NCBI GenBank assembly: GCA_014360655.1 | Contig: JACIXC010000003.1 | Span: forward strand, 1-64,000 | Source of the DNA: Actinomycetota bacterium | Lineage (GTDB): Bacteria; Actinomycetota; Geothermincolia; Geothermincolales; RBG-13-55-18 | Length of the DNA stretch: 64,000 nt | Direction of reading: 5' to 3' | Shown: piece by piece, positions 33,377 through 41,482 of the stretch | How the letters are laid out: every line of letters starts with the position of its first letter | Numbering within the stretch: the first letter of the stretch is position 1 | Translations under genes and position numbers: made by a program | The notes under the pieces: generated by a model | The model's database searches: none | What the model saw: only the letters and a program-made list of their open reading frames with translations | Told to the model about the DNA's origin: nothing

Positions 33377-33877
33377 CTATAACCTGGCCAGATACCTCTC
33401 AAAATCGGCTACCTGGTATCTGCTGCCGCGCCGGATCACCCTGAAACCCTCTTTTTCGAGGAGCTCCCTGTGGGCTTCGAGCCCTCCCGGGAACTTCCCG
33501 TTCAGGAACCCGTCCGCTTTCAGCGTGCGCCAGTAGGGCACCTCCGCGATGGCGGTTCTTTCACCCCTCGATTTCGCTTCTTCCGCGGCATTCGCGATGG
33601 ACATGATGAATATCCCCGTGGTGAGGGAACAGCAGCCCTTGACCTTGTGATCCCGTGCGATGCGGCCGCAGATCTCGCGGATGGTCACCAGCTTCCCCCT
33701 GGGAACCCCCGCCATGTGGGGGATTATCTCGGAGGGGTTCACCAGGACGATGGGATCGCCGTCCCCGGCTCCCATCCTGCGCACGGCGTTATAGCAGGGA
33801 AGGCCTCTCTCGAGTTTCTGGATCTTTGGAAAGTCGTCCCTGTCCTCGATCTTCTGCGCCCACGTCTTCTTCGCCAT
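33377..33877 (-). CDS. MGMT-family (alkyltransferase-like) protein
   Basis: A 166-residue protein. The C-terminal half carries the O6-alkylguanine transferase-like DNA-binding fold: VPRGKLVTIREICGRIARDHKVKGCCSLTTGIFIMSIANAA, then EVPYWRTLKADGFLNGKFPGGLEAHRELLEKEGFRVI. The PCHR active-site motif of true MGMT is not seen. The CC pair at GCCSLTTG lies elsewhere, so the role is probably DNA or nucleotide binding and not suicide repair. The start at 33877 has a GGTGAAGGG site; the longer frame to 34018 has little support. Confidence 0.7.
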   Translation of the reverse strand: MAKKTWAQKIEDRDDFPKIQKLERGLPCYNAVRRMGAGDGDPIVLVNPSEIIPHMAGVPRGKLVTIREICGRIARDHKVKGCCSLTTGIFIMSIANAAEEAKSRGERTAIAEVPYWRTLKADGFLNGKFPGGLEAHRELLEKEGFRVIRRGSRYQVADFERYLARL

Positions 33878-34071
33878 TCCCTTCACCCCCCGCTGGAACG
33901 GGTGGCGCCCTTTCCGCCGCTTCCCCTTTTCGCCTGCGCTTCCGCATCCGGGGCAGGACACGAACCGCGCCGTGAAGCCCCTGCCCGCGGAAACGGGGCC
34001 GACGAATGGGCCGATCACCGCAGTGCCGTCGAGGGCGCGCTCTTAAACCCGGCCCCGGGTCGCTGCTCCCA

Positions 34072-34113
34072 ACGTCATCGCGAGGAGGGGAGCGACGGAG
34101 CGATCCCGTCCGG
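34072..34113. repeat. Dispersed repeat copy (GTCATCGCGAGGAG...GCGATC)
   Basis: Same element as the copies at 11600-11818: AACGTCATCGCGAGGAGGGGAGCGACGGAGCGATC. The close match over 35 bases in a distant intergenic region shows it is dispersed in the genome. Confidence 0.75.
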
Positions 34114-34236
34114 GTTGAGCCGGTACCATCAACCCGGTCCTGTGGTTTCAGGCGATGTCCGAAGATCGACCCCTTGTGTCGGCCATCCACATGTCACCCG
34201 GACACGAACACGGCCTGATCCCCAGACCCGTTTGTG

Positions 34237-34261
34237 GCCCCGGGGAGTTGACCCCGGGGTG
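34237..34261. other. GC hairpin next to tRNA-Ser(GGA)
   Basis: CCCCGGGG, loop AGTTGA, CCCCGGGG: an 8-bp perfect stem a few bases after the tRNA 3' end, in the tRNA's transcription direction. It lacks a T-run, so its use as a terminator is uncertain; it may instead aid 3' processing or pausing. Confidence 0.4.
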
Positions 34262-34268
34262 GCTATCG

Positions 34269-34362
34269 TGGCGGAAGGGGAGGGATTCGAACCCTCGAGG
34301 CGGGTTTCCCCACCCACACGATTTCCAGTCGTGCTCCTTAGGCCAGACTCGGACACCCTTCC
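34269..34362 (-). tRNA. tRNA-Ser (anticodon GGA)
   Basis: A 94-nt class II tRNA on the minus strand. The acceptor is GGAAGGG/CCCTTCC with discriminator G and encoded CCA. The anticodon stem CACGA/TCGTG holds loop CTGGAAA, giving anticodon GGA (decodes UCC/UCU). The long variable arm GTGGGTGGGGAAACCCGCCTC and TPsiC GGTTCGAATCC are clear. Confidence 0.97.
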
Positions 34363-34506
34363 GTAACAGGCGCCACTCGCGAGCGCAAGGATATTCGCGA
34401 GCGCAAAGATATTATAGAGGGGTCGTCCGCCGCTTACCACCAGGCTCATGTTCATGGACGGCATCTTCCCCGGCCGACCAGGTCAAGCCAGCGCAGGGCC
34501 CTTCCC

Positions 34507-35019
34507 CTAGCCCTCCTTCGCGCGCTCCCTGGCGATGATCTCCGCCGTCCTGCGCGCGGCCTGCCCCACCAGCTCCGAGCAGTGCTCGAGCATGCCCGAC
34601 TCGAAGGCCTCCCGCAGCTGCTGGGGATCGTACATGTCGTAGGTGCGTCCCATGAGCTTCACCTGGATATCGTGGCAACGGCAGCTCCCGTAGCGCGCGA
34701 CGAAATCCCCGTGCAGTTCCTTGCACAGGAGGTAGGACTTCATGGGCTTCATCATGTCCCGGTGGTCCTCTCGCCCCCGACCGAAGAGCAGCCCCAGCAC
34801 CATGCAGCCTCCCGTCAGGGCGCCGCAGGTCCCGTCCGTGGTGAGTCCGATGCCGTCGGCCAGCCCGCTGGCCGCCCTGAACACGCCCTCCTCCTCCACG
34901 CCCAGGGCATCCAGCAGCCCTGCCACCACGGACTGCGCGCATCCCGTACACGTGCGCTCGTAATCCCTGGCCAGGCGGTAAGCCTCCTCCACCATGTCAG
35001 TTCCGCCGCCGTGCGCCAT
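34507..35019 (-). CDS. C_GCAxxG_C_C family redox protein
   Basis: A 170-residue protein. The signature C24-x-x-C27-A (RTCTGCAQSVVAGLLDALG) is followed by DGTCGALTGGCMVLGLLFGR, SYLLCKELHGDF and SCRCHDIQVKL, matching the cysteine spacing that names this family. Members are found in anaerobes and are thought to bind metal or carry redox-active thiols; the function is not established. AAAGGAGG lies 8 bases upstream of the ATG. It is monocistronic here, with a tRNA on one side and the ROK gene divergent. Confidence 0.85.
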   Translation of the reverse strand: MAHGGGTDMVEEAYRLARDYERTCTGCAQSVVAGLLDALGVEEEGVFRAASGLADGIGLTTDGTCGALTGGCMVLGLLFGRGREDHRDMMKPMKSYLLCKELHGDFVARYGSCRCHDIQVKLMGRTYDMYDPQQLREAFESGMLEHCSELVGQAARRTAEIIARERAKEG

Positions 35020-35360
35020 CTCCGCAACCTCCTTTCAAGGCGAGCCTCCTGGGCCATTTTAGACCCCCGACGACAACCGGTCACCTTCGCGCATCCCTTG
35101 AAGGCAACCGCCAGGCGACCTCCGGTATCCCTCGCGCCGCGGGACCTATGCTGCTCCCGTCGCCCATCCTGTTTGCCCCGCTCCGGGAAGGTCTCCCCTC
35201 CGCGGGGGCGCCTTCCGTGCGTCCCGCCCGCCAGGCCCCCGCGAAGTTGTTTCCCTCGCCGTGGTGATGATATAAAAAGGGTGTTCCGCGTAAGCGCCCT
35301 TCAACGTAAAGGATCTCGTCGGCGCGCCACGAAAGCAAGCAAGGGAAGGAAGGTCGGGCC
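35020..35360. other. Divergent intergenic region (341 bp)
   Basis: Separates the leftward C_GCAxxG_C_C gene and the rightward ROK kinase gene. GTTGTTTCCCTCG...GATGATATAAAAAGG (about 35246-35280) is AT-richer and could hold the ROK promoter with TATAAA as -10. No gene seen. Confidence 0.35.
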
Positions 35361-36305
35361 TTGGCGGTAGTGGGCATAGACCTGGGGGGCACCAAGACCG
35401 CCGGTATCGTCTACCACGCCGGAGAGGTGGTGGAGAGGTACCGGGCGACCACGGACATCACCTCCTCCGAGACGGTCATGGCGGGCATCGTCGAGGCGTG
35501 TTCGCGCCTCCTGGAAGCGGCGAGCTCCCGGGGGTTGGAAGTATCATCCATAGGGCTGGGCATCGCCGGGTTCATAGACTTCGAGCGCGGGGTGGTCACC
35601 GACGCTCCCAACCACCCCCTGCACGACGCGCCGGTGCGGGACGTGCTCCAGGACGCCTTCCACCTCCCGACCATCGTGGATAACGACGCCAACGTGGCCG
35701 CCCTGGCGGAAGCCCGCCTGGGCGCGGGGAAAGGCTGTCGTTACCTCGTCCACCTCACCCTGGGGACGGGCATCGGCGGCGGCATCATCGTGGACGGAAA
35801 GGTATACAGGGGGGCGCAGGGCGCCGGTGCCGAGCTGGGCCACATGATCATCGACGAGAACGGCCCCATCTGCAACTGCGGGGCGCGCGGCTGCCTGGAG
35901 GCGCTGGTCTCCGGGGTGGCCATCTACAAGCGCGTGGAGGAGCTCTCCTGGACCAAGAAGCGCTCGCCCATGCTGGACGAGTTCCGCGCCGACCCGTTGG
36001 CCTTCCGGGCCGAGGCGGTGGAGAGGCACGCTTCCGACGGCGACGAGTTCGCCCTCTCCATCCTGCGCGCCGCCGGAAAGCACCTGGGGGTGGGGATAGC
36101 CTCCCTCATCAACATCTTTAACCCGGACGCCGTGACCCTGAGCGGGGGGCTGCTTGGATGTTTCCAATTTATGGAAGATGAGATGCGCATGACCGTTGAC
36201 GGCATGGCCATCCCCATCAGCAGGAAACACGCTCGCATCCTCACCAGCACCCTGGGGGAGGACGGGGGGACGCTGGGCGCCGCCCTCCTCGCCTCCTCCG
36301 CCTGA
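35361..36305 (+). CDS. ROK-family sugar kinase (glucokinase-like)
   Basis: A 314-residue ATP-dependent hexose kinase. The ATPase phosphate-1 motif is VVGIDLGGTKTAGIVY. The sugar site includes DNDANVAALAEARLGAG and GTGIGGGIIVDGKVYRGAQGAGAELGH. The ROK zinc motif is GPICNCGARGCLEALVSG. The C-terminal FNPDAVTLSGGLLG completes the adenosine site. The start is a TTG at 35361 with GGAAGGAAGG upstream; the GTG nine bases on is an alternative. Lack of an HTH excludes a NagC-type repressor. Glucose or N-acetylmannosamine are the usual substrates. Confidence 0.9.
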   Translation: MAVVGIDLGGTKTAGIVYHAGEVVERYRATTDITSSETVMAGIVEACSRLLEAASSRGLEVSSIGLGIAGFIDFERGVVTDAPNHPLHDAPVRDVLQDAFHLPTIVDNDANVAALAEARLGAGKGCRYLVHLTLGTGIGGGIIVDGKVYRGAQGAGAELGHMIIDENGPICNCGARGCLEALVSGVAIYKRVEELSWTKKRSPMLDEFRADPLAFRAEAVERHASDGDEFALSILRAAGKHLGVGIASLINIFNPDAVTLSGGLLGCFQFMEDEMRMTVDGMAIPISRKHARILTSTLGEDGGTLGAALLASSA

Positions 36306-36530
36306 TGACTGCAAGCAGCGAACGGAGGTGCGTGAGAACCCCACCATGCTCATCCCCTCCGTGCGGGTGCTCGCAAGTCAGCCGTCATCCCGTTCCTGAG
36401 ACCTGCGCTGATAAAGCCGCCGTTCTTCCGCCAATGCCGAGGATTGCCGACCCGTGGCGGATATCCGTCTTTCCGGCGAACAGGAAAACCTCGCCCTCAA
36501 TGCCGTGTTTCCGGTATCCCGGCCCGTGAC

Positions 36531-37118
36531 TCAAGCCAGCTCCTGCGACTCGTGCGCCATCCCCTCGCCCTTTCGGTTATACAAGACCTCCGCCAGCAAG
36601 CTCATCGGTATCACCAGTGCCACCGTGAGCCCCAGCCGCAGCAGGGTGAACTTCCAGCCCAGGAACTGCAGCTCCACGAGTTCCAAGGGAAGCTTTATGC
36701 AGGCCCAAGCGGAGAGAAAGACCATGACGACGGCCACCCTGGCCCCCTTCCCGAGAAGCATGGCCGCGAGGGGAAAGGCCACGTACAGGGGTCCCGTGGG
36801 AAGGGTGCCCAGGAGGATGGCCAGGAGCAGGCCGGTCAACCCCGACCCCTGGCCGAGGTACCTCACCACCGACTCGCGGCGGACCCATACGGCGAAGAGG
36901 CCCATCATGATCATCACCGCGGGAAGTATGAACACCATCTCCTGGAAATACTCCCAGGAGACGCGGAGGGCCCGCGATCCCTTGTCCCGGTAGGCGAGGG
37001 ACAGCGCTGCGAAGGCCGCGACTGACAACACGAGGAAGAACAAGTCCCACTTGATCCGTTTGCGCAGGGGTGGCTTCGGGGCCGCCTCATCCTTGCGTTT
37101 CCCTTTACCCGACATCAT
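36531..37118 (-). CDS. Split permease, second half (paralog of 17996-18583)
   Basis: A 195-residue membrane protein with ILLGTLPTGPLYVAFPLAAMLLGKGARVAVVMVFLSAWACIKLPLELVELQFLGWKFTLLR, matching its paralog word for word in places. AAGGAG lies 9 bases before the ATG at 37118, so the ATGs at 37127 and 37124 are too near the site. It is downstream of the first half-gene with a 34-base gap instead of an overlap. Control here is by a PadR regulator and not ArsR. Confidence 0.82.
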   Translation of the reverse strand: MMSGKGKRKDEAAPKPPLRKRIKWDLFFLVLSVAAFAALSLAYRDKGSRALRVSWEYFQEMVFILPAVMIMMGLFAVWVRRESVVRYLGQGSGLTGLLLAILLGTLPTGPLYVAFPLAAMLLGKGARVAVVMVFLSAWACIKLPLELVELQFLGWKFTLLRLGLTVALVIPMSLLAEVLYNRKGEGMAHESQELA

Positions 37119-37152
37119 GTTCATCATCTCCTTCCCCTCGGGGTCGCGTAGC

Positions 37153-37638
37153 TCAGTTCAGGATCAGGCCCATGAGGACGGCGATCACCAAGGCCGCCAG
37201 GAAACTCAATCCGTTGCGCAGCAGGGCGAACCGACGGTCCAGCTCCCTGATCTCCAGGGGAAGGAAAACGAACCCGATCATGGTCAGGGTGGTGATGAAG
37301 GCAGCCATGGACATAACCCCGGCCCCCATCTCCAGGAGGGACTTGGCCAGAGGAAAGGCGATGATGGCCGGGATGAAGAGCACCGCGCCCAAGAGGGCGG
37401 CGACGGCGAGGCCCAGCAAGCCCTTGTCGCCGCCGATGCTGGAGGCGATCCAGCGGGGCGGGATAAACCCCACGATGAGGCCGATCGCCGCGATGATGGC
37501 CAGGACGCTCGGACCCATGCGCTTCACGGCATTCCAGGCTATCAGGAGCGCCTGCTTCGTTTTCCCCCTGTCCTTCAGAAACGAGGCCAGCAGACACGCT
37601 GCCACCAGCGAGTCTATGGCTATTGCCGTCGGAGACAT
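37153..37638 (-). CDS. Split permease, first half (paralog of 18580-19065)
   Basis: A 161-residue membrane protein: GPSVLAIIAAIGLIVGFIPPRWIASSIGGDKGLLGLAVAALLGAVLFIPAIIAFPLAKSLLEMGAGVMSMAAFITTLTMIGFVFLPLEIRELDRR. It is very close to the copy in operon B and ends at the same point, which confirms that the two-gene form is inherited. AGGGAGG is nine bases before the ATG at 37638; a GTG at 37647 overlaps the PadR stop and is an alternative coupled start. Confidence 0.82.
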   Translation of the reverse strand: MSPTAIAIDSLVAACLLASFLKDRGKTKQALLIAWNAVKRMGPSVLAIIAAIGLIVGFIPPRWIASSIGGDKGLLGLAVAALLGAVLFIPAIIAFPLAKSLLEMGAGVMSMAAFITTLTMIGFVFLPLEIRELDRRFALLRNGLSFLAALVIAVLMGLILN

Positions 37639-37643
37639 GGCCG

Positions 37644-38078
37644 TCACCCTCCCTTCCTTCTTCCCTTGCGCCCACCGCCAGCACTATCGCAGAGAGAGAT
37701 GAAGCCGCTGAGCATGTCCACTCTCTCCCTGAGCGCGTCCAGCCAGGCTTCCAGGCGCTCCTCGCCCCGCGGCGTGATGGAATAGATGCGCCTGGCGGGG
37801 CCCTCCTCCCCCTCCTCCCACCGCGAGCGAAGCAGTTGCGACCTCTCCATCTCCCGCAGCGCGCGGTAAACGGCCGCCGCGTCCGGAGAAGGTCCGGGAA
37901 AGGGTATGCGGCCTATCTCCTCGCTGAGCCGGTACCCGTAGCTCTCCCGCCCCTTGATGAGATAGAGCAGGCGCGGTTCCACGAAACCCTTCCGGGGTCC
38001 CTCGCGCACGAACCGCTCGTGGTCGCGGAGATCTGCCCCGCCTTGCCGTCCCGCGACAGGGACATCCTTTTCCTTCAT
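37644..38078 (-). CDS. PadR-family transcriptional regulator
   Basis: A 144-residue PadR-type winged helix. Core: PRLLYLIKGRESYGYRLSEEIGRIPFPGPSPDAAAVYRALREMERSQLLRSRWEEGEEGPARRIYSITPRGEERLEAWLDALRERVDML, with the family's YxITxxGxxxL signature. A helical dimer tail follows. The stop overlaps the possible GTG of the permease gene. It is the first gene of the operon and has a palindrome in its promoter (38111-38130), so autoregulation is likely. Inducer unknown. Confidence 0.88.
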   Translation of the reverse strand: MKEKDVPVAGRQGGADLRDHERFVREGPRKGFVEPRLLYLIKGRESYGYRLSEEIGRIPFPGPSPDAAAVYRALREMERSQLLRSRWEEGEEGPARRIYSITPRGEERLEAWLDALRERVDMLSGFISLCDSAGGGRKGRRKGG

Positions 38079-38108
38079 GGCTCTCTCCCGCATAAACCGA
38101 ATGAACTT

Positions 38109-38138
38109 ACTATATGTATATTAACATATATATGTAAA
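38109..38138 (-). promoter_or_regulatory. PadR promoter and operator
   Basis: On the minus strand, TTTACA (38138-38133) and TATAGT (38114-38109) are 18 bases apart. Inside lies a perfect inverted repeat with 7-base arms TATATGT and ACATATA separated by 6 bases (38111-38130). PadR operators often contain ATGT-N-ACAT, matching this core. A second, overlapping ACATATATATGT palindrome is at 38124-38135. Confidence 0.7.
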
Positions 38139-38216
38139 TTGTAAATAGTTAAAAAGGTTGGCTGCCCCTTGCCGGACAGGATGCTGTTCTTGTGTGCGCC
38201 GGCCTTCCGACCGGCT

Positions 38217-38603
38217 TCAGGCATTGCCCGTGGAATATGCGCGGTCGAGGCGGCGGGAGGCGACTATATCCGCGCCAGTACCCAGGATATCTGCATGTAT
38301 CAACTGGCCGTCCTCGACCGGCGCTTCCACCGTCACTCCCGCAAGTATCCTCACCGCTTCCTTTACCAGGGCCTTGGGGATAGGCCCCGTCGACACCACG
38401 GGGAGCAAGGGTAGGATGCCGTTACGCACCCTGACCGTGGTGGTCACCATGCGGCGCGGGTCGCGGAACTCCTCCTCCGCGTAACGCCTCCCTATCTCGC
38501 AGTCGTTCCCCCTTACCTCGAGGATCTCCCCGTCCTCCTCGACCAGCTCCAGGGAGCAGCTCAGGGGGCAGTTGATGCACGTAAACTTGTGCGTTTTCCT
38601 CAT
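38217..38603 (-). CDS. DUF1667-domain iron-sulfur-type small protein
   Basis: A 128-residue protein beginning HKFTCINCPLSCSLELVEEDGEILEVRGNDCEIGRRYAEEE: four cysteines (9, 12, 16, 35) as in the DUF1667 family. The rest is a small beta domain (VTTTVRVRNGILPLLPVVSTGPIPKALVKEAVRIL). DUF1667 genes regularly follow GlpA-like and NAD(P)/FAD oxidoreductase genes, as here, and the ATGA overlap with the upstream stop shows coupling. It is probably the small electron-transfer subunit. Confidence 0.87.
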   Translation of the reverse strand: MRKTHKFTCINCPLSCSLELVEEDGEILEVRGNDCEIGRRYAEEEFRDPRRMVTTTVRVRNGILPLLPVVSTGPIPKALVKEAVRILAGVTVEAPVEDGQLIHADILGTGADIVASRRLDRAYSTGNA

Positions 38604-39916
38604 GCCACATCGTCTCCGGTCTCCTCGCCGGCACCGTTGCCGCCGGCCCCGGCTTCGGGCAGGACCTCTATCCTCACCTCTCCCATCTCCCGTACGGACT
38701 TGAGCTCCTCCGGACCTGCCTTCACCCTGACCATCTCCGGAGGGCGCACCATCTTCGCCCTGCGCCCCGCCAGGACCTCTCCCCCCGCCACCAGGCGCGA
38801 ACGCACGGCTTTTTCCGGGTGCTGTACCCGGAAATAGAAGGAGACCTCGCGCTCGAAACCCCGCAGCAGCTGCGGGACCACGAACTTCACGTTGCGCCCG
38901 GGCTCCACCCGCAGGGGGGCCTCCCTCCTTCTCCTCCCCTTTGCGAGCACGTACTCCGCCGCCGCCCTGCCCGCAACCTCCGCGGTATGCGTCACGTAAT
39001 CCACGAGGTCGAAGACGTTCATCACGTTGCCGCAGGCGAAGATACCCTCCACCGTGGTCTCCATGCGCTCGTCCACCAGCGGCCCGCCCGTGGCGGGATC
39101 AAGGACCACCCCCGCCTTCTTGGAGAGCTCGTTCTCGGGGATGAGGCCCACGGACAGCACAAGGGTGTCGCAGGGCACCAGCCGTTCCGTGCCCGGCAGG
39201 GGTTTCAGGTCATCGCCCACCCGCGAGACGGTGACCGCCTCCACCCTCTTCCTGCCGTGGATGAAGGTCACCGTGTGTGAAAGGTGCAGGGGGATGTCGT
39301 AATCGTGCAGGCATTGCACCACGTTGCGCGTGAGTCCCCCGGGGTGGTCCATGATCTCGTAGACCCCCTCCACCTCAGCCCCCTCCAGGGTGAAGCGACG
39401 CGCCATGATGAGGCCGATGTCCCCCGAGCCCAGGATGACCACTCGCCTTCCGGGCAGGAGCCCCTCGATGTTGATGTCCCGCTGCGCCGCCCCCGCGCAG
39501 ATGACCCCCGCCGGTCGGTAGCCGGGGATGAGGATCTGGTGCCGCGTCCTCTCCCGGCAGCCCATGGCCAGGACCAGCGACCTGGGCCTTATCTCCATGA
39601 TGCCCTCCCGGGCGTTGACGGCCGTGATGGTGCGGTCGGGTTTCAGGTCGAGCACCATGGTGTTCAGCTTCACCTCGATGTCCGTCTTCTCCACCCTGTC
39701 GATGAAGCGCTGCGCGTACTGCGGACCCGTGAGGGTTTCCTTGAAGATGATGGAACCGAAGCCGTCGTGGATGCACTGGGGCAGGATCCCTCCCAGCTCC
39801 ACGTCGCGCTCGATGAGCAGGACGTCCTTGAGGCCGGCCTCGTGCGCTGCCAGCGCCGCCCCCAGCCCCGCGGGGCCCGCCCCTATGACCACGCAATCCG
39901 GTTTCCTGGCCTTCAT
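38600..39916 (-). CDS. NAD(P)/FAD-dependent oxidoreductase (GlpB-like subunit)
   Basis: A 438-residue two-dinucleotide-domain flavoprotein. FAD motif: CVVIGAGPAGLGAALAAHEAGLKDVLLIERD. NAD(P) motif: RRVVILGSGDIGLIMARRFTLEGAEVEGVYE. The later TTVEGIFACGNVMNVFDLVDYVTHTAEVAGRAAAEYV is the conserved FAD-binding ATG-like box. An extra C-terminal domain (about 95 residues) carries no clear motif. It lies between the GlpA-like and DUF1667 genes (six-base gap and four-base overlap), which makes a three-subunit complex likely. Confidence 0.88.
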   Translation of the reverse strand: MKARKPDCVVIGAGPAGLGAALAAHEAGLKDVLLIERDVELGGILPQCIHDGFGSIIFKETLTGPQYAQRFIDRVEKTDIEVKLNTMVLDLKPDRTITAVNAREGIMEIRPRSLVLAMGCRERTRHQILIPGYRPAGVICAGAAQRDINIEGLLPGRRVVILGSGDIGLIMARRFTLEGAEVEGVYEIMDHPGGLTRNVVQCLHDYDIPLHLSHTVTFIHGRKRVEAVTVSRVGDDLKPLPGTERLVPCDTLVLSVGLIPENELSKKAGVVLDPATGGPLVDERMETTVEGIFACGNVMNVFDLVDYVTHTAEVAGRAAAEYVLAKGRRRREAPLRVEPGRNVKFVVPQLLRGFEREVSFYFRVQHPEKAVRSRLVAGGEVLAGRRAKMVRPPEMVRVKAGPEELKSVREMGEVRIEVLPEAGAGGNGAGEETGDDVA

Positions 39917-39922
39917 CGTGCC

Positions 39923-41482
39923 TCAGCTCCGGTCTGCCTCGCCTCGGCCCCGCGCCAGGATATCCTTGGTCTCACCCATGAAAACCGCCGAACCCTCCCC
40001 GCTCTTGGTCACCTCTGTCACGGGTATGCCCAGCTCGCGCGCCAGGATGGCGGCCACGCGGTGGGTGCAGAACCCACCCTGGCAGCGCCCCATCCCCACG
40101 CGCGTGCGGCGCTTCACGGCATCCAGGTCACGGGCGGGGATGAGGGAATGGATGGCCCTCACCACCTCCGCCTCGCTCACGTACTCGCAGCGGCACACGA
40201 TGTGACCCCAGCGCGGATCCTCCCTTATCAGGCGGTCGCGCTCGTCGTCGCTCAACTCTGCGAAACGCGGCACCGCCGGGCGCACGGGGTCGAAGTCCGG
40301 CCGCGGATTGCGCGGTATCCCCATTTCATGCAGGAAGCCCATGACCATCTCCACGATGGCCGGCGCCGAGGCCAGCCCTGGGGATTGGATCCCGGCCACG
40401 TTGATAAAACCGTGAACCCTGTCCGAGGCCTCTATGACGAAGTCCTCCTCCAGGGTGGGTGCGCGCACGCCGCTGAAGGCGGAGATCACCGCTTCCCTGG
40501 GAAATTCCGGCAGCAAGTAATGGAAACGCTCGAAGATCTCCTCGATCTCCTCCGCCGAGATGGAGGTGTCGTACTTGTCCTCCACCTCCACCGCCGTGGG
40601 CCCCAGCTGCAGGTTCCCCTCGATGGTGGGCATGGCGCCTCCGCCCTTGGAGTGCTCCTTCTTCATGCCCGGCATCCTGAAGAGCGCCACGCTGGAACGC
40701 ACGTACTCGGAGGTCACCTCGCGGTCGAAGAGGAGCGTGGCCCCCTTGCGCGGATGGATCCTGAAGCCGCCGGCGCCGGCCATTTCGGCCACCTCGTCGG
40801 CGAAGACACCCGCCGCGTTGACCACCAGGCCGGTGGAGATCTCCCCGCGTCCGGTGACCACCCCCCTTACCCGGCCGTCCTCCACCCGTATCCCCGTCAC
40901 CTCCGTATTCGTGAAAACCCTTGCACCGTTTATCACCGCGCTCTCCGCCAGGGCGATGGTCAGCTTGTAGGGACATACCAGGCCGTAATTGGGATCGAAG
41001 ACCCCCGCAACCGCCTCGGGGGTCACGTTGGGCTCCCTCTGCAGGACCTCCGAGCGGGAGAGAACGCGTAACCCCTTGATACCGGCTTTCTCCCCATAGG
41101 CGACGATGCCCTCGGGTATCTTCCTCTCGAGGAGCTCCCGCAGCTCCTCATCGGACAGCTGCCTGGCCGCCTCCTCCGGCACCGAGCGCGGGGTGACCAC
41201 TATGATCAGTCCCTGCCTCTTGAAGTCAACCCCCAGGCCCCTCACGAACTCGTCGTACAGGTAGTTGCCGCGCACGTTCAGCTTCTGCTTGAGGGTGCCG
41301 GCGTCCTCGCCGATTCCGGAATGGACCTCCGCGTTGTTGGCCTTGCTCGCCCCGCAGGCCACGTCGGATTCCTTCTCCAGGACCACCACGTCGGGGGTAT
41401 AGCGGGTGATTTCCCGCGCGATGGCGCAGCCGGTGATCCCGCCTCCCACGATAACCACCTGTGCGGACGCGGGAAGTTCCAT
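39923..41482 (-). CDS. GlpA-like FAD dehydrogenase with [2Fe-2S] BFD domain
   Basis: A 519-residue enzyme: VVIVGGGITGCAIAREITRYTPDVVVLEKESDVACGASKANNAEVHSGIG at the N-terminus is the glycerol-3-phosphate-dehydrogenase/DAO fold. A C-terminal BFD-like domain has IVCRCEYVSEAEVVRAIH and GMGRCQGGFCTHRVAAIL (four Cys for a [2Fe-2S] cluster). In anaerobic GlpABC-type systems this subunit oxidises glycerol 3-phosphate or a related hydroxy acid. The start at 41482 has a weak GGGAGC site; a GTG 14 codons earlier, behind GGTGAGGGAG, is an alternative. Confidence 0.87.
   Translation of the reverse strand: MELPASAQVVIVGGGITGCAIAREITRYTPDVVVLEKESDVACGASKANNAEVHSGIGEDAGTLKQKLNVRGNYLYDEFVRGLGVDFKRQGLIIVVTPRSVPEEAARQLSDEELRELLERKIPEGIVAYGEKAGIKGLRVLSRSEVLQREPNVTPEAVAGVFDPNYGLVCPYKLTIALAESAVINGARVFTNTEVTGIRVEDGRVRGVVTGRGEISTGLVVNAAGVFADEVAEMAGAGGFRIHPRKGATLLFDREVTSEYVRSSVALFRMPGMKKEHSKGGGAMPTIEGNLQLGPTAVEVEDKYDTSISAEEIEEIFERFHYLLPEFPREAVISAFSGVRAPTLEEDFVIEASDRVHGFINVAGIQSPGLASAPAIVEMVMGFLHEMGIPRNPRPDFDPVRPAVPRFAELSDDERDRLIREDPRWGHIVCRCEYVSEAEVVRAIHSLIPARDLDAVKRRTRVGMGRCQGGFCTHRVAAILARELGIPVTEVTKSGEGSAVFMGETKDILARGRGEADRS

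Noticed and set aside
34237-34261. Rho-independent terminator of tRNA-Ser(GGA)
   Set aside because: The stem is strong but there is no T-run; listed as a hairpin only.
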